A stretch of 64,000 nt of DNA, taken from Polynucleobacter brandtiae. GTDB taxonomy: Bacteria; Pseudomonadota; Gammaproteobacteria; Burkholderiales; Burkholderiaceae. The stretch is from the NCBI RefSeq assembly GCF_002797575.1, contig NZ_PGTX01000002.1:310001-374000 (forward strand), written 5' to 3'. Positions 44,222 to 56,245 of the stretch are shown here, piece by piece (positions within the stretch are counted from its first letter, which is position 1; each line of letters begins with the position of its first letter). Under the pieces are notes generated by a model. The model did not search any database and was not told where the DNA came from. It was given only the letters and a program-made list of their open reading frames with translations. The translations under genes and the position numbers were made by a program.

Positions 44222-45763
44222 TTAGAAAGAGGCTGAACGCTTGTAGTCCTCGATCGCAGCACGTAAGGCAGCTTCGTCATCTTTGTTCAGATCTTTAGTC
44301 TCTTCAATACGCGCAACTAAATCTGCGTATTTTGATTTCAAATGATCTTGAAGACCTTTTTCAAATGCGAGCACATGCTTTACTTCGAGGTCATCAAAGA
44401 AGCCATTATTAACCGCGTAAAGTGAAGCGGCCATTTCCCAAACCTGCAAAGGCTTGTATTGGGCTTGCTTACACAATTCAGTAACGCGACGACCGCGCTC
44501 TAATTGCTTGCGTGTTGCCTCATCAAGATCGGAAGCAAACTGCGCAAAGGCGGCTAATTCACGATACTGCGCTAAGTCGGTACGAATACCGCCGGACAAT
44601 TTCTTGATCACCTTAGTTTGAGCTGCTCCGCCAACACGAGAAACTGAAATACCCGCATTGATCGCAGGGCGTACGCCTGCGTTAAACAAATCGGTTTCTA
44701 GGAAGATCTGGCCATCGGTAATGGAGATCACGTTGGTTGGAACGAATGCAGAAACGTCACCTGCTTGAGTCTCAATAATAGGCAATGCAGTCAATGAGCC
44801 TGTTTTACCTTTAACTGTGCCATTAGTAAACTTCTCTACATAATCTGCGCTTACACGAGCAGCGCGCTCCAGCAAACGTGAGTGAAGATAAAACACATCG
44901 CCAGGATAGGCTTCGCGACCTGGTGGACGACGTAGTAGCAAAGAAATTTGGCGGTAGGCAACAGCTTGTTTTGTAAGGTCGTCATAAACAATCAACGCAT
45001 CTTCACCGCGATCACGGAAGTATTCGCCCATGGTGCAGCCAGCATAGGCTGAAAGATATTGCATGGCCGCTGATTCAGAGGCACTCGCCGCAACAACAAC
45101 GGTGTACTCCATCGCGCCCAACTCAGTCAGCTTGCGGACTACGTTTGCAATAGTGGAGGCTTTTTGACCGATCGCAACGTAAACGCAATATACGCCTTTA
45201 CCTTTTTGGTTAATGATCGCATCTACTGCAACCGCTGTTTTACCTGTTTGACGATCGCCAATGATCAACTCGCGCTGACCGCGGCCGACGGGAACCATCG
45301 CATCGATAGCCTTCAGGCCTGTTTGTAGTGGCTGGCTAACAGATTGACGCGCAATAACTCCTGGCGCCACTTTTTCAATAAAGTCTGTTAACTTCGTGTT
45401 GATTGGGCCCTTGCCATCAATTGGCTGCCCAAGTGCGTTTACCACTCGGCCAAGAAGCTCTGGGCCAACCGGCACCTCTAAAATGCGGCCCGTACACTTT
45501 ACTGGATCGCCTTCTTTAATATGGGTGTATTCACCTAACACTACCGCGCCAACTGAATCACGCTCAAGGTTCAGAGCAAGGCCGATCGTGTTGTTAGGGA
45601 ACTCCAACATTTCACCCTGCATCACGCCAGATAAGCCATGTACACGGCAGATACCATCGGTTACTGAAATAACAGTACCCTCGTTACGAACTTGGGAGTC
45701 AATGCCCATTTCGCTAATTCGGCTTTTAATCAGTTCACTGATTTCGGAAGGATTGAGTTGCAT
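44222..45763 (-). CDS. atpA: ATP synthase alpha subunit
   Basis: AtpA of 513 residues, the non-catalytic nucleotide-binding F1 subunit. The P loop GDRQTGKT (residues about 170-177) and the [17 protein letters not shown] segment are intact, as is [22 protein letters not shown]. The length equals that of E. coli AtpA. It is in the canonical place between atpH and atpG. Confidence 0.99.
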   Translation of the reverse strand: MQLNPSEISELIKSRISEMGIDSQVRNEGTVISVTDGICRVHGLSGVMQGEMLEFPNNTIGLALNLERDSVGAVVLGEYTHIKEGDPVKCTGRILEVPVGPELLGRVVNALGQPIDGKGPINTKLTDFIEKVAPGVIARQSVSQPLQTGLKAIDAMVPVGRGQRELIIGDRQTGKTAVAVDAIINQKGKGVYCVYVAIGQKASTIANVVRKLTELGAMEYTVVVAASASESAAMQYLSAYAGCTMGEYFRDRGEDALIVYDDLTKQAVAYRQISLLLRRPPGREAYPGDVFYLHSRLLERAARVSADYVEKFTNGTVKGKTGSLTALPIIETQAGDVSAFVPTNVISITDGQIFLETDLFNAGVRPAINAGISVSRVGGAAQTKVIKKLSGGIRTDLAQYRELAAFAQFASDLDEATRKQLERGRRVTELCKQAQYKPLQVWEMAASLYAVNNGFFDDLEVKHVLAFEKGLQDHLKSKYADLVARIEETKDLNKDDEAALRAAIEDYKRSASF

Positions 45764-45807
45764 TACTTACTCCTGGGTCTTATTTCGTATGTTCTTAATA
45801 GGGATAT

Positions 45808-46344
45808 TTATGCGCCAAGACTTATTTGCATTTGAGCTAATTGTGCTTTTACAGAACTATCCATTACCTCATCGCCAACTTGAATGCGAACACCACCAAT
45901 CAAAGCTGGGTCAACTTGAATAGTTGGACGCAATTCTTTGCCCCCAAAGCGCTTCTTCAAACTTGACAACAAATCAATTAACGCAGATCCCTCTAAGGGA
46001 AAAGCGCTAGTAATCATTACCTCTGCGGCGCCTTCGCTTTTATTTTTCATGCCTTCAAATTGACTCGCAATTTCGGGCATGGCTGATAAGCGATGGCTTT
46101 GAATTACTAAACTCAAAAAGCTAGCAACCTGGCTGTCTAATTTCGTCTTCATCATGCCAGAAAGAAGCTTACCTAGATCAGTCGCAGAAACTTTTGGATT
46201 ATTTGATAGGCCAGCAACTTCTGGTAGCGCAGCTAACTGGGCCAACTCATTTAGCTGGTCTATGAAGCTAGCAAAATCAGCAGGCTTAGCGCTTTGAAAA
46301 ATCGCTTCAGCGTAGGGGCGTGCAATCGTTGCTAAATCGGCCAT
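45808..46344 (-). CDS. atpH: ATP synthase delta subunit
   Basis: AtpH of 178 residues, which ties the peripheral stalk to the top of F1. It begins MADLATIARPYAEAIFQSAK and ends VGDEVMDSSVKAQLAQMQISL, both typical. It lies 1 base after atpF, consistent with translational coupling, and 44 bases before atpA. Confidence 0.97.
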   Translation of the reverse strand: MADLATIARPYAEAIFQSAKPADFASFIDQLNELAQLAALPEVAGLSNNPKVSATDLGKLLSGMMKTKLDSQVASFLSLVIQSHRLSAMPEIASQFEGMKNKSEGAAEVMITSAFPLEGSALIDLLSSLKKRFGGKELRPTIQVDPALIGGVRIQVGDEVMDSSVKAQLAQMQISLGA

Positions 46345-46345
46345 A

Positions 46346-46816
46346 TCAGAGCTCTGTCTTCAGTTGATCAAGCAAAGCACCGTGTGTCTTTGCGTCCACT
46401 TCACGACGCAAAATTTGCTCGGCGCCTTTAACGGCTAGAAATGCCACTTCGGCACGCAACACCTCACGGGCTTTAGTAGCCTGTTGATCAGCGTCTTGTT
46501 TAGCTTGAGAAATAATACGAGCAGCTTCGGCTTGTGCATTCGCCCGAATTTCTTCTGCGGACATTTGTGCACGTTTTTCAGCTTCAGCAACGCGCTGCAC
46601 ACCTTCTTGGCGTGCCTTTGTTAATTCTTGTTCGGCTGCATTGTTAGCAGATGCAAGCGCTTCTTTACCACGCTCAGCAGCAGCCAAACCATCGGCAATT
46701 TTGGATGAACGCTCATCTAATGCCTTAACTAGCGGTGGCCACACAAAGCGTGCAACAACCCACCATAAGACAAAGAAAACGATCATTTGCGCGAATAGGG
46801 TCGCGTTCAGATTCAC
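46346..46816 (-). CDS. atpF: ATP synthase subunit b
   Basis: AtpF of 156 residues, the dimeric peripheral stalk. One N-terminal membrane helix ([20 protein letters not shown], residues 1-20 and a little beyond) leads to a long charged coiled coil ([20 protein letters not shown] onward). It is 156 residues as in E. coli. It lies between atpE and atpH. Confidence 0.97.
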   Translation of the reverse strand: MNLNATLFAQMIVFFVLWWVVARFVWPPLVKALDERSSKIADGLAAAERGKEALASANNAAEQELTKARQEGVQRVAEAEKRAQMSAEEIRANAQAEAARIISQAKQDADQQATKAREVLRAEVAFLAVKGAEQILRREVDAKTHGALLDQLKTEL

Positions 46817-46879
46817 GATATTCCTTTCAGTATTGTAGTGAACGGTTGGACGACCAAATGGTCATCCACGCCAAAACAA

Positions 46880-47176
<297 letters not shown>

Positions 47177-47192
47177 TTAAAAATAAAAAATC

Positions 47193-48071
<879 letters not shown>

Positions 48072-48101
48072 TTAACTAGTCCTTTGGTTCAATCTTGTTT
48101 A

Positions 48102-48602
48102 TTACTTTTGGCGCCAAAACCACGCCAGCCACACACATTTGAGGGCAAGCACATAAGTCACCAACAGAGGGACCCACATAACACCCGGAATTAAGACCGC
48201 AACTCCCAAAAACATCATTAGCGTAGCGACGATTTTAATAAATTCGCCGGAAACTAATGCTGCTAAAAATTTACCTGGATTTAACTGTTGCGTCTTTTTT
48301 GCCGCTTCAAGCCTCAATAAAAATAAAGCAGAAGGCAACGCGCTAGTTAAACCACCTAAAAAGGCCGACTGAGTATAAACGCTTATCCCTCTCGGCTCCC
48401 CAAAAAATGACCAAATCACCATGCTAAGCATGGTGAGCACTATCTGTGCAAGCAAAATTTTCCAAGGCGACAGGGAGGGATACTTTATGGCGTTGCTTTT
48501 TTGAAGCTCCGCCATCTCTGCCTTGCTTAAAACCCGATAAACCTCTTCTTCGGGCTTTTCCCAATCGTTTGCCTCAGAAAATTGATTTTTTTGAGGAATC
48601 AA
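48102..48602 (-). CDS. atpI: ATP synthase subunit I
   Basis: AtpI of 166 residues, a membrane protein that assists assembly of the c ring. Four hydrophobic segments are seen after a charged N-terminal part of about 50 residues. The start is a TTG (48600-48602) with GGAG five bases upstream; the next ATG is 29 codons in. It is the first gene of the atp operon, 67 bases after parB, with a promoter in that gap. Confidence 0.88.
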   Translation of the reverse strand: MIPQKNQFSEANDWEKPEEEVYRVLSKAEMAELQKSNAIKYPSLSPWKILLAQIVLTMLSMVIWSFFGEPRGISVYTQSAFLGGLTSALPSALFLLRLEAAKKTQQLNPGKFLAALVSGEFIKIVATLMMFLGVAVLIPGVMWVPLLVTYVLALKCVWLAWFWRQK

Positions 48603-48614
48603 TTTAGCTCCGTG

Positions 48615-48643
48615 AGTTTAAGGTGCGCCCTGCAATTGGTCAA
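48615..48643 (-). promoter_or_regulatory. Promoter of the atp operon
   Basis: On the minus strand -35 TTGACC (48638-48643) and -10 TAAACT (48615-48620) are 17 bases apart, in the short parB-atpI gap. The transcript start would be very close to the ribosome binding site of atpI. Confidence 0.6.
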
Positions 48644-48669
48644 TTGTTTTAAGGTCATTTGAGGGGCAT

Positions 48670-49560
48670 TTACGCTTGAATACCTAGCTTTTTTAGCAAA
48701 GAGTCCAGCTCATCAAATTGGCTAAAGCGAATTCTGAGCTCACCCCCTTGGCCCTTAAACTTAAAATCCACACTCAAACCGATTAAATCGGCAATCTCTT
48801 GCGTCAAACTACGCATATCAGGGTCGCTGCTGGGTGTACTGCTATCGCCTGACTTTATTTTTGTCTTTTTATCACCAATTTGACCCCCTGCTAAAGCCAA
48901 GGCTGTAGACATTCTTTCGGCCTCACGAACTGATAAGCCTTGGGCAGCAATTCTTTGCGCCAAAGCAACTTGGCTGGCTCCAGGCAAGGGAAGCAATGCG
49001 CGTGCGTGCCCCATGTCAATAGCGCCCGCCAAAAGCATTGCCTGAACCGGCTTTGCTAACTGACTTAAGCGTAATAAGTTTGTAATGGCACTGCGAGACT
49101 TTCCAACTGCTTTGGCGGCCTGCTCATGGGTAAACCCAAACTCTTCAATTAGGCGCGCCAATCCTTGAGATTCTTCCAGCGGATTTAAATCCTCTCGCTG
49201 CATATTTTCGACCAAAGCCATTGCAGCAGCAGCTTGATCGTCTGCACCGGAAACCAGCACAGGAACCTCTTTTAATCCAGCTAAAGTTGCAGCCCGAAAG
49301 CGTCGCTCGCCCGCAATAATTTCATATTTCCCTGGAGAAACCAAACGAACCAACAGCGGCTGCATTACACCTCGCTCACGAATACTTTCCGCCAGCTCCT
49401 GAAGGGCGCTCAATTCCATTTTTTGACGTGGTTGATATTTTCCGGCTTGTAATGCCGTTAATGGCAGACAATTAATTTGAGCAACAGCGTCTTTAGGCGC
49501 CTTGTTACCTAATAATGCATCGAGCCCGCGACCCAAACCTTTTTTCTTAATTGCAACCAT
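48670..49560 (-). CDS. parB: Chromosome partitioning protein ParB
   Basis: ParB of 296 residues, a CTP-dependent DNA clamp that loads at parS and spreads. The start [17 protein letters not shown] is classic for chromosomal ParB. The [13 protein letters not shown] motif (residues about 79-91) is the CTP/arginine patch, and a helix-turn-helix follows ([22 protein letters not shown]). Two parS-type sites lie within 4 kb, in and before mnmG. It follows parA by 23 bases. Confidence 0.97.
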   Translation of the reverse strand: MVAIKKKGLGRGLDALLGNKAPKDAVAQINCLPLTALQAGKYQPRQKMELSALQELAESIRERGVMQPLLVRLVSPGKYEIIAGERRFRAATLAGLKEVPVLVSGADDQAAAAMALVENMQREDLNPLEESQGLARLIEEFGFTHEQAAKAVGKSRSAITNLLRLSQLAKPVQAMLLAGAIDMGHARALLPLPGASQVALAQRIAAQGLSVREAERMSTALALAGGQIGDKKTKIKSGDSSTPSSDPDMRSLTQEIADLIGLSVDFKFKGQGGELRIRFSQFDELDSLLKKLGIQA

Positions 49561-49583
49561 AATATTTTTACCTGTCCCTGGCT

Positions 49584-50354
49584 TTACATTTGCTTAATAC
49601 GTTCGATCATTTCAGCGCCAAAATCCAAATAGGATTTAGCGCCTCGTGATGCTTTATCGAAAACCACCCCAGGGAGCCCATAGGACGGGGCTTCTGCCAG
49701 GCGTACATTGCGAGGAATAATAGTTTTAAATACCTTATCGCCAAAGTGCTCCAGCAGTTGATCTGATACCTGTTGCTGCAATGTCATCCGAGAATCAAAC
49801 ATCACGCGCAAAAGACCAATGATGACTAAATCAGGATTGAGGTTGGCATGTACCTGTTTAATCGTGTTTACTAAGTCCGACAAACCTTCAAGCGCAAAGT
49901 ACTCGCACTGCATTGGCACAATCACACCATTGGCCGCACATAATCCATTTAGCGTTAACAAAGAAAGAGCGGGCGGGCAATCAATCAAAATAAAATCATA
50001 ATCATTGGCCACTTCAGAGAGCGCTGCTTTCAAACAACCTTCGCGGTCATCAAAATCTACTAACTCTATTTCAGCGCCCGCTAAATCACGATTTGCTGGC
50101 AAAACATCATAGCCCGCACTTTCACATCGCAGCGCGCTTGCCTTGACTGAAGAGAGCCCGATTAGCACCTGATAAACCGTGTTTTTTAAATCTGCTTTTT
50201 CAATGCCTGAGCCCATCGTTGCATTGCCTTGTGGATCCAAGTCCACCAATAGAACGCGCTGCTGATGGCCCGCTAATCCAGCGGCCAAGTTAACAGCGGT
50301 GGTCGTTTTACCGACCCCCCCTTTTTGGTTTGCAATACAGAATATTTTCGCCAT
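49584..50354 (-). CDS. parA: Chromosome partitioning ATPase ParA
   Basis: ParA (Soj) of 256 residues, a DNA-bound ATPase that moves the ParB-parS complexes. It begins [20 protein letters not shown] with the deviant Walker A KGGVGKTT at residues 11-18; [19 protein letters not shown] is Walker B. It lies 6 bases after rsmG in the mnmG-rsmG-parA-parB operon, the order common near bacterial origins. Confidence 0.97.
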   Translation of the reverse strand: MAKIFCIANQKGGVGKTTTAVNLAAGLAGHQQRVLLVDLDPQGNATMGSGIEKADLKNTVYQVLIGLSSVKASALRCESAGYDVLPANRDLAGAEIELVDFDDREGCLKAALSEVANDYDFILIDCPPALSLLTLNGLCAANGVIVPMQCEYFALEGLSDLVNTIKQVHANLNPDLVIIGLLRVMFDSRMTLQQQVSDQLLEHFGDKVFKTIIPRNVRLAEAPSYGLPGVVFDKASRGAKSYLDFGAEMIERIKQM

Positions 50355-50360
50355 TTTTTC

Positions 50361-51026
50361 TTAAAGAGTGGAAGGGGTTATTGCAGGGGACAACACCAGT
50401 AGGCGTCGTTCCACCGCTAAAAGCGGAATATGTAAAGCCTCATCAGCCAACAATGTCCAGTTACTCATGGAAACCTCCAGCAACTCTTCGTCCGCACGCT
50501 TTGCTTTCATAGCAAACACCAAGCCGCCAGGCTTCAATAAAGGCAAAGATAAGTCTAAAAAATGATTGAGATTGGTAAATGCCCTAGAAATAACAGCATC
50601 AAATTGTCTGGGTCTAGATTGCGCTACCGCCTCAACGCGCTCACTCAGCACCTCGATATTTTTTAGGGCCAACCTTCCTCGAACATGTTGCAAAAAAGCG
50701 GTTTTCTTGCGAACTGCTTCAATCAGCGTTAAATGCCAAGTTGGCTGCACAATGGCTATTGGAATTGCAGGCAAACCTCCGCCCGAGCCAAGATCAGCGA
50801 TTTTGGGGTTTGCGGCCGTCAAAAACTGACGCATGACTGGTAAAACTGTAATAGAATCAATGAGATGCAATCGAACTGACTCTTCAGCCCCCTCAATTGC
50901 CGTTAAGTTATGTACCCGATTCCAGCGGCCCATTTCCTGCAAAAATAAGTCTAGATCCGCAATATTTGAGGAGCTTAAATCGAGCCCTATATTTTCAATG
51001 CCTAAAGCCATTAATTCGCTACTCAT
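50361..51026 (-). CDS. rsmG: 16S rRNA (G527-N7) methyltransferase
   Basis: RsmG (GidB) of 221 residues, which methylates G527 in the 530 loop of 16S rRNA; its loss gives low-level streptomycin resistance. I chose the ATG at 51024-51026 ([20 protein letters not shown]), with AGGAGG seven bases upstream. It overlaps the end of mnmG by 8 bases. The SAM loop [17 protein letters not shown] is present. A longer open frame would lie inside mnmG and is rejected. Confidence 0.96.
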   Translation of the reverse strand: MSSELMALGIENIGLDLSSSNIADLDLFLQEMGRWNRVHNLTAIEGAEESVRLHLIDSITVLPVMRQFLTAANPKIADLGSGGGLPAIPIAIVQPTWHLTLIEAVRKKTAFLQHVRGRLALKNIEVLSERVEAVAQSRPRQFDAVISRAFTNLNHFLDLSLPLLKPGGLVFAMKAKRADEELLEVSMSNWTLLADEALHIPLLAVERRLLVLSPAITPSTL

Positions 51027-52944
51027 GAATTTCCTCCTGAGCGCGCCCCAAGCCTTTTTTGAGATAGACCAGCAATAAGGAAAGGGCGGCAGGAGTGACC
51101 CCAGAAATTCTACCGGCCTGACCCAAGGTTTCTGGCTTATGGAGATTAAGCTTTTGCTGAACCTCTTTGGATAGGCCGACAACCTCGGTATAGTCTAAAG
51201 ACTCGGGCAAGGGAAAGGATTCGTTATAGGCTTGACGTGCAATTTCTGCCGTTTGTCGATCTATATATCCTTGATATTTAATCGATATTTCAACTTGATC
51301 ACTAATTTGACTCGCTAAACCTAAATCGTCATCCAGGCTGCCCACAGACCACAAGCCGTTTTCTAACCCAGTAATCGCGTCGTAAGTGAGGCCTGGTCGA
51401 CGTAAGATTTCAGCCAAACTGCACTCATGGGATAGGTCTTGACCTAAAAGCTGTGAGAGCGCCTTTGCTGCATGGTGTTTTGGGCCCACCCAAATGTCTT
51501 GCAGGCGCGATGTTTCACGTGAAACACCGTCCTGCTTTCTACAGAAGGTTCTCCAGCGGTGCTCATCAACCAAGCCAAAATCATGCCCTGTGGTTGTTAG
51601 ACGCAAATCGGCATTATCTTCCCGCAAGCTTAGCCGGTATTCAGCGCGGCTAGTAAACATGCGATAGGGCTCTTGGACCCCCATAGTAATCAGATCATCA
51701 ACTAAAACACCAATATAAGACTCACTTCGCTTAGGCACCCAAGGCTCTTTACCTTGAGCCGCCAAGCCCGCGTTAATGCCGGCAAGCATACCCTGAGCAG
51801 CCGCCTCTTCATAGCCTGTTGTACCGTTAATCTGGCCAGCAAAATAAAGTCCGCCAATAGCCCTAGTCTCCAGACTATGGCGCAAGTGACGGGGATCAAA
51901 AAAATCATACTCAATGGCATAACCAGGTCGCACAATTACGGCGGCCTCCAACCCTCGAATACTGCGCACCAAATCCCACTGAACATCGAAGGGAAGGCTC
52001 GTAGAGATACCATTGGGATAAAACTCATTAGTTGTAAGGCCCTCAGGCTCCAGAAATATTTGATGGCTGTTTCTAGAGGCGAAGCGGTGGATTTTATCTT
52101 CGATAGAAGGGCAGTAACGGGGCCCAACCCCCTCAATCACGCCGGTATACATTGGAGATCGGTCTAGGCCACCACGAATGATGTCATGCGTTTGTTCATT
52201 TGTATGAGAAATCCAACAAGGAACCTGCTTAGGGTGCTGCTCGGGACGACCCAGGTAGGAAAACACTGGCACGGGATCTAAGTCGCCAGGTTGCTCCAGC
52301 ATGACAGAAAAATCAATGGTCCGGCCATCAATTCGGGGTGGGGTGCCTGTTTTTAATCTTCCCTGCGGAAGCTTTAACTCTTTTAGACGATCAGATAAAG
52401 AAACGGCCGCGGGATCGCCCGCCCTTCCCCCAGCATAGTTATTTAGTCCTACGTGGATTTTTCCATTCAGAAATGTCCCGGCAGTAAGTACCACCTTCTT
52501 GGCGGTGAACTCCAAACCCATCTGAGTAATAACACCCTGAACCTCATAGCCCTTAACGACCAAATCATCAACAGCAGCCTGAAAAAGGGTGAGATTTTCC
52601 TGGTTCTCAAGGCGATGCCGAATAGCTGCCTTATACAGAACACGATCAGCCTGAGCACGAGTTGCGCGTACCGCAGGCCCCTTACTTGAATTTAAAATTC
52701 GAAATTGAATTCCAGCTTCATCTGTTGCTGCAGCCATGGCACCACCCATCGCATCAATCTCTTTAACTAGGTGACCTTTGCCAATACCTCCAATGGAGGG
52801 GTTACAGCTCATAGCACCCAAACTTTCAATACTATGGGTAATCAATAAGGTATCGCAGCCCATGCGCGCAGAAGCAAGTGCGGCCTCAGTCCCAGCGTGA
52901 CCGCCACCAACCACAATGACATCGAAATTTTTTAAATAGCGCAT
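51019..52944 (-). CDS. mnmG: tRNA uridine 5-carboxymethylaminomethyl modification enzyme MnmG
   Basis: MnmG (GidA) of 641 residues, the FAD enzyme that with MnmE modifies the wobble uridine of several tRNAs. The dinucleotide fold [21 protein letters not shown] lies at residues 9-29, and [18 protein letters not shown] is a family mark. A perfect 16-base parS lies inside the coding sequence (51511-51526). It is first in the operon with rsmG and parAB. Confidence 0.97.
   Translation of the reverse strand: MRYLKNFDVIVVGGGHAGTEAALASARMGCDTLLITHSIESLGAMSCNPSIGGIGKGHLVKEIDAMGGAMAAATDEAGIQFRILNSSKGPAVRATRAQADRVLYKAAIRHRLENQENLTLFQAAVDDLVVKGYEVQGVITQMGLEFTAKKVVLTAGTFLNGKIHVGLNNYAGGRAGDPAAVSLSDRLKELKLPQGRLKTGTPPRIDGRTIDFSVMLEQPGDLDPVPVFSYLGRPEQHPKQVPCWISHTNEQTHDIIRGGLDRSPMYTGVIEGVGPRYCPSIEDKIHRFASRNSHQIFLEPEGLTTNEFYPNGISTSLPFDVQWDLVRSIRGLEAAVIVRPGYAIEYDFFDPRHLRHSLETRAIGGLYFAGQINGTTGYEEAAAQGMLAGINAGLAAQGKEPWVPKRSESYIGVLVDDLITMGVQEPYRMFTSRAEYRLSLREDNADLRLTTTGHDFGLVDEHRWRTFCRKQDGVSRETSRLQDIWVGPKHHAAKALSQLLGQDLSHECSLAEILRRPGLTYDAITGLENGLWSVGSLDDDLGLASQISDQVEISIKYQGYIDRQTAEIARQAYNESFPLPESLDYTEVVGLSKEVQQKLNLHKPETLGQAGRISGVTPAALSLLLVYLKKGLGRAQEEIHE
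51511..51526. promoter_or_regulatory. parS site inside mnmG
   Basis: TGTTTCACGTGAAACA, an exact match to the conserved 16-base parS consensus. It lies in the same operon as parA and parB and is the expected loading site for ParB. Confidence 0.9.
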
Positions 52945-52967
52945 GAATTGCCTTAGATAGGGCGATG

Positions 52968-52996
52968 ATCATAGCATTTTGTGGGTTTCACGTGAA
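52968..52996 (-). promoter_or_regulatory. Likely mnmG operon promoter overlapping a parS-like site
   Basis: On the minus strand -10 TATGAT (52968-52973) is 17 bases from -35-like TTCACG (52991-52996), about 24 bases before the mnmG start. The -35 lies within the parS-like palindrome at 52984-52999. Confidence 0.55.
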
Positions 52997-52999
52997 ACA
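52984..52999. promoter_or_regulatory. parS-like site upstream of mnmG
   Basis: GGTTTCACGTGAAACA matches 15 of 16 bases of the parS consensus, differing only in the first base. It lies 40 bases upstream of mnmG and covers the likely -35 element. Confidence 0.8.
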
Positions 53000-53128
53000 A
53001 TTGACTACTTTAATGTCAATATTGTGGTGATAAATAACGCAAGTTATTGATTTAATTAAATATTTATAATTATTGAAATTAATACCGTAAATCCACCCCA
53101 AAACAAAAACGGCCTAGAAAGGGTAGGG

Positions 53129-54058
53129 CTAGCTTTTGCTTTTGAAGAAATGCGCAATCTCACCAACGACACCACGTCGAAACGCCAAAACACAGACAAC
53201 AAAGATAAAGCCAGTAGCAATAGTGCTCCAAGAGCCTATGTTGGCTAGATAATTTTGCAACCCAACAACAATGCTGGCGCCCAATACTGGGCCAAGAATA
53301 GTTCCCACGCCACCCAAAAGCGTCATTAGTACTACTTCGCCCGACATATGCCAATGGACATCTGTCAGTGTCGCCAACTGAAAAACTAGGGTCTTCAACG
53401 ATCCAGCCAGACCAGCAAGCGCGGCAGAAAGCACAAACGAAATCAACTTAAAACGATCAACGTTGTAGCCAAGAGAAATAGCGCGCGGCTCATTCTCTCG
53501 AATAGCCTTAAGCACCTGCCCAAAAGGTGAATGCACCGTGCGCAAGATCAAAGCAAAGCCGCCCAAGAAAACGGCCAATACAAAGTAATACATCGTGACA
53601 TCATTTTTAAGATCAATAAAACCAAACAGCATGCCGCGGGGTACACCCTGAATACCGTCTTCACCACCAGTAAAGGGAAGTTGTACTGCTAAAAAATATA
53701 CCATTTGAGAAAGGGCCAAAGTCACCATCGCAAAATAAATACCTTGGCGACGAATAGCTAGCGAACCAATTAAAAAGCCCAACACTGCAGAACTCAGAAC
53801 GCCTAAGAGAATGGCAAGCTCAGGGGATAGGCCAATCTCTTTACATAAATAGGCGGTAATGTAAGCAGAAGTTCCAAAGAAGGCTGCATGCCCAAAAGAA
53901 AGAAGCCCTGTAAAGCCCAATAGCAAATTAAACGCGCAAGCAAAAAGGGCGAAGCACAACACCTTCATCGCAAATACTAAATAAATAAATTCTTGAAAGG
54001 GGAAAATCAAAGACAACAAAACCAAAACAGCATAGACCCACTTAACATTTAAACTCAT
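53129..54058 (-). CDS. livM: Branched-chain amino acid type ABC transporter permease LivM
   Basis: About 309 residues with eight or nine hydrophobic segments; LLGFTGLLSFGHAAFFGTSA (near residue 44) is the LivM signature, and EVVLMTLLGGVGTILGPVLG is the loop touching the ATPase. I chose the ATG at 54058; a TTG six codons upstream is possible. It overlaps or abuts livH and is last in the transport operon. The true substrate (Leu/Ile/Val, urea or amide) cannot be told. Confidence 0.9.
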   Translation of the reverse strand: MSLNVKWVYAVLVLLSLIFPFQEFIYLVFAMKVLCFALFACAFNLLLGFTGLLSFGHAAFFGTSAYITAYLCKEIGLSPELAILLGVLSSAVLGFLIGSLAIRRQGIYFAMVTLALSQMVYFLAVQLPFTGGEDGIQGVPRGMLFGFIDLKNDVTMYYFVLAVFLGGFALILRTVHSPFGQVLKAIRENEPRAISLGYNVDRFKLISFVLSAALAGLAGSLKTLVFQLATLTDVHWHMSGEVVLMTLLGGVGTILGPVLGASIVVGLQNYLANIGSWSTIATGFIFVVCVLAFRRGVVGEIAHFFKSKS

Positions 54059-54059
54059 T

Positions 54060-54980
54060 TTATTTTTCCCGCCCAAAAAGACCGGCAGGGCGAATTAATA
54101 AAACAATCGCCATGATCACAAAAATAATAACGCCGGATGCTTGAGGATAAAAGACTTTAGTGAGCCCCTCTATTAGACCCAAAGCGAGACCCGTCAAGAT
54201 CGAGCCCATGATGGAGCCCATACCACCAATAACAACGACAGCAAAAACAACAATAATTAAATTAGAACCCATTAATGGGTTTACTTGAAAAATAGGGGCG
54301 GCCAGAACACCAGCAAAACCTGCAAGGCCAACACCGTATGCATAAGCCAACGAAATCATTAGTGGCACATTAATACCAAAAGCTTGAAGTAGTTTTGGGT
54401 TTTCTGTACCTGCACGAAGATAGGCACCCAGCTTTGTTCTCTCAATAACATACCAAGAAGAAAAGCAAACTGTTAAAGACGCGACTACTACCCAGAGGCG
54501 ATATTTGGGCAAGATAATGCCGATGGCTTCTAGTGGGATTGCCCCTTGCAAAATTTCTGGTGCGGAATAACTCTCACCCGAAATACCATACCAGTGCCGG
54601 AACATTCCCTCAATGATGAGCGCCAAACCAAAAGTGAGCAGCAGCCCATATAAATGGTCTAAATGATAAAGGCGTCGCAACATGGTGCGCTCTAGAATTA
54701 AACCAAACCCCGCCATCACCAAAGGAACAAGAATTAGAGCAAACCAATAATTAATTGAAAAATCAGGGAAGCCAAACCATTGCCCAACTTGAGTTAACCC
54801 AATCCAAGCAATAAAAGCACCCATAGTGTACTGAGCACCATGAGAAAAATTAATGATGTTGAGAAGGCCAAAAATAATAGCTAAGCCCAAACTTAGGATC
54901 GCATAGAACGATCCATTGATAAGCCCCACCAAGAGCTGAGCAGCCAGCCCTTGGGGGGTAATTCCTAAAATTTCAAACAT
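54060..54980 (-). CDS. livH: Branched-chain amino acid type ABC transporter permease LivH
   Basis: LivH of 306 residues with about eight hydrophobic segments. LIFGLLNIINFSHGAQYTMGAF-type sequence near residue 35 and VIGGMGSIMGSILTGLALGL near residue 250 are family marks. It pairs with LivM to form the membrane channel. It lies 16 bases after the binding-protein gene. Confidence 0.92.
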   Translation of the reverse strand: MFEILGITPQGLAAQLLVGLINGSFYAILSLGLAIIFGLLNIINFSHGAQYTMGAFIAWIGLTQVGQWFGFPDFSINYWFALILVPLVMAGFGLILERTMLRRLYHLDHLYGLLLTFGLALIIEGMFRHWYGISGESYSAPEILQGAIPLEAIGIILPKYRLWVVVASLTVCFSSWYVIERTKLGAYLRAGTENPKLLQAFGINVPLMISLAYAYGVGLAGFAGVLAAPIFQVNPLMGSNLIIVVFAVVVIGGMGSIMGSILTGLALGLIEGLTKVFYPQASGVIIFVIMAIVLLIRPAGLFGREK

Positions 54981-54996
54981 ATGAGTTAAGACTCAA

Positions 54997-56223
54997 TTAC
55001 TTATTAGTAACTAATTTACATTTTGATAATGCAAGGGGCTGTGTTGCTTCGGCGGCAGGAATCACTGCGCGCACATTGTAATAATCCCAAGGGCTTTTTG
55101 ATTCAGATGGTTTTTTCACTTCCAACAGATACATATCATGCTCGAACTTTCCATCAGCACGAATCTTGCCTTTGAACAAACCATCATCAATATTTGTAGA
55201 CTTCAACACTTTCATAACCGCTTGGGTGTCGTCAGTGCCAGCTTTTTGAACCGCATTTAAATAAGCAAGGACTGATGAATAAACGCCGGCCTGAACCATG
55301 GTTGGCATACGCTTATGTTGCAAAATAAAGCGCTTAGAAAACTCACGTGTCTTATCGTCTTTATCCCAGTAGAAACCCTCTGTCAAATACATTCCTTGCG
55401 CAGCATTCAAACCCAAAGAATGCACATCAGAAATAAACATGAGCAAAGGAACAACCGTTTGCTTTTTATTAACGCCAAATTCGGAGGCTTGCTTAACGGT
55501 GTTAATCGTATCAGCACCAGCATTGGCTAAAGCAACCACATCAGCGCCACTAGCTTGCGCCTTTAATAGATATGAAGAAAAGTCGCTATTGGGAAATGGG
55601 TGTTTACTGGTGCCCAAAACCTTACCGCCATTTGAAGTAACCACGGCAGTAGCGTCTTTTTCAAGCGCAGCCCCAAATGCATAGTCTGCCGTAATGAAAT
55701 ACCAATTCTTTTTTCCCTGCTTAACTACGGCCTTGCCGGTGCCATTTGATAACGCGTAAGTATCATATGCCCAATGAACATTATTTGGAGTGCACTTTTC
55801 ATTGGTAATGGTTACTGAGCCAGCGCCCGAGACTAGGGTAATTTTATTTTTTTGTTCAGCCACTTCCATAACCGCTAGGGCAACGTTGGTGGATACCAAT
55901 TCAACAATGACATCTACACCATCTTTGTCGTACCACTCTCGCGCTTTATTGGCGGCAATATCAGCTTTATTTTGATGGTCGGCACTGACCAACTCTATCT
56001 TTTTGCCAATTACTGTGCCATCTTTTGAAAAGTCAGCAATCGCCATTTTTGCTGCGATAACGGCGCCAGGACCCGCCAAATCTGAGTATATTGAGGATAA
56101 ATCCGTCAGCACTCCAATTTTGACAACATCGCCACTTACTTTAGAGGCGCCTTGAGCGAACGCTGGATTGGTGCCGAACAAGGCGCCCGCAACCAGACAT
56201 GCGGTTATTTGCTTTAACTTCAT
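54997..56223 (-). CDS. ABC transporter substrate-binding protein (LivK type)
   Basis: A periplasmic binding protein of about 408 residues (type 1 fold, Peripla_BP_6). I chose the second ATG (MKLKQITACLVAGALFG), with GGAG at proper distance. The signal peptide probably ends after NPAFA. The mature start SGDVVKIGVLTDLSSIYSDLAGPG resembles the amino acid/urea/amide binding group. It sits between livF and livH, so it is the specific receptor of this transporter. Confidence 0.9.
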   Translation of the reverse strand: MKLKQITACLVAGALFGTNPAFAQGASKVSGDVVKIGVLTDLSSIYSDLAGPGAVIAAKMAIADFSKDGTVIGKKIELVSADHQNKADIAANKAREWYDKDGVDVIVELVSTNVALAVMEVAEQKNKITLVSGAGSVTITNEKCTPNNVHWAYDTYALSNGTGKAVVKQGKKNWYFITADYAFGAALEKDATAVVTSNGGKVLGTSKHPFPNSDFSSYLLKAQASGADVVALANAGADTINTVKQASEFGVNKKQTVVPLLMFISDVHSLGLNAAQGMYLTEGFYWDKDDKTREFSKRFILQHKRMPTMVQAGVYSSVLAYLNAVQKAGTDDTQAVMKVLKSTNIDDGLFKGKIRADGKFEHDMYLLEVKKPSESKSPWDYYNVRAVIPAAEATQPLALSKCKLVTNK

Positions 56224-56245
56224 TCCCATCTCCTATAGAAAATCA

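Noticed and set aside
45396-45923. A 175-residue plus-strand frame opposite atpA and atpH
   Set aside because: Shadow of conserved coding sequence on the other strand; no ribosome binding site or family features.
53080-53128. CTAG/CTAG stem after livM followed by TTTTTGTTTT as a terminator
   Set aside because: The stem is short and weak; it may help ending but cannot be supported from the sequence alone.
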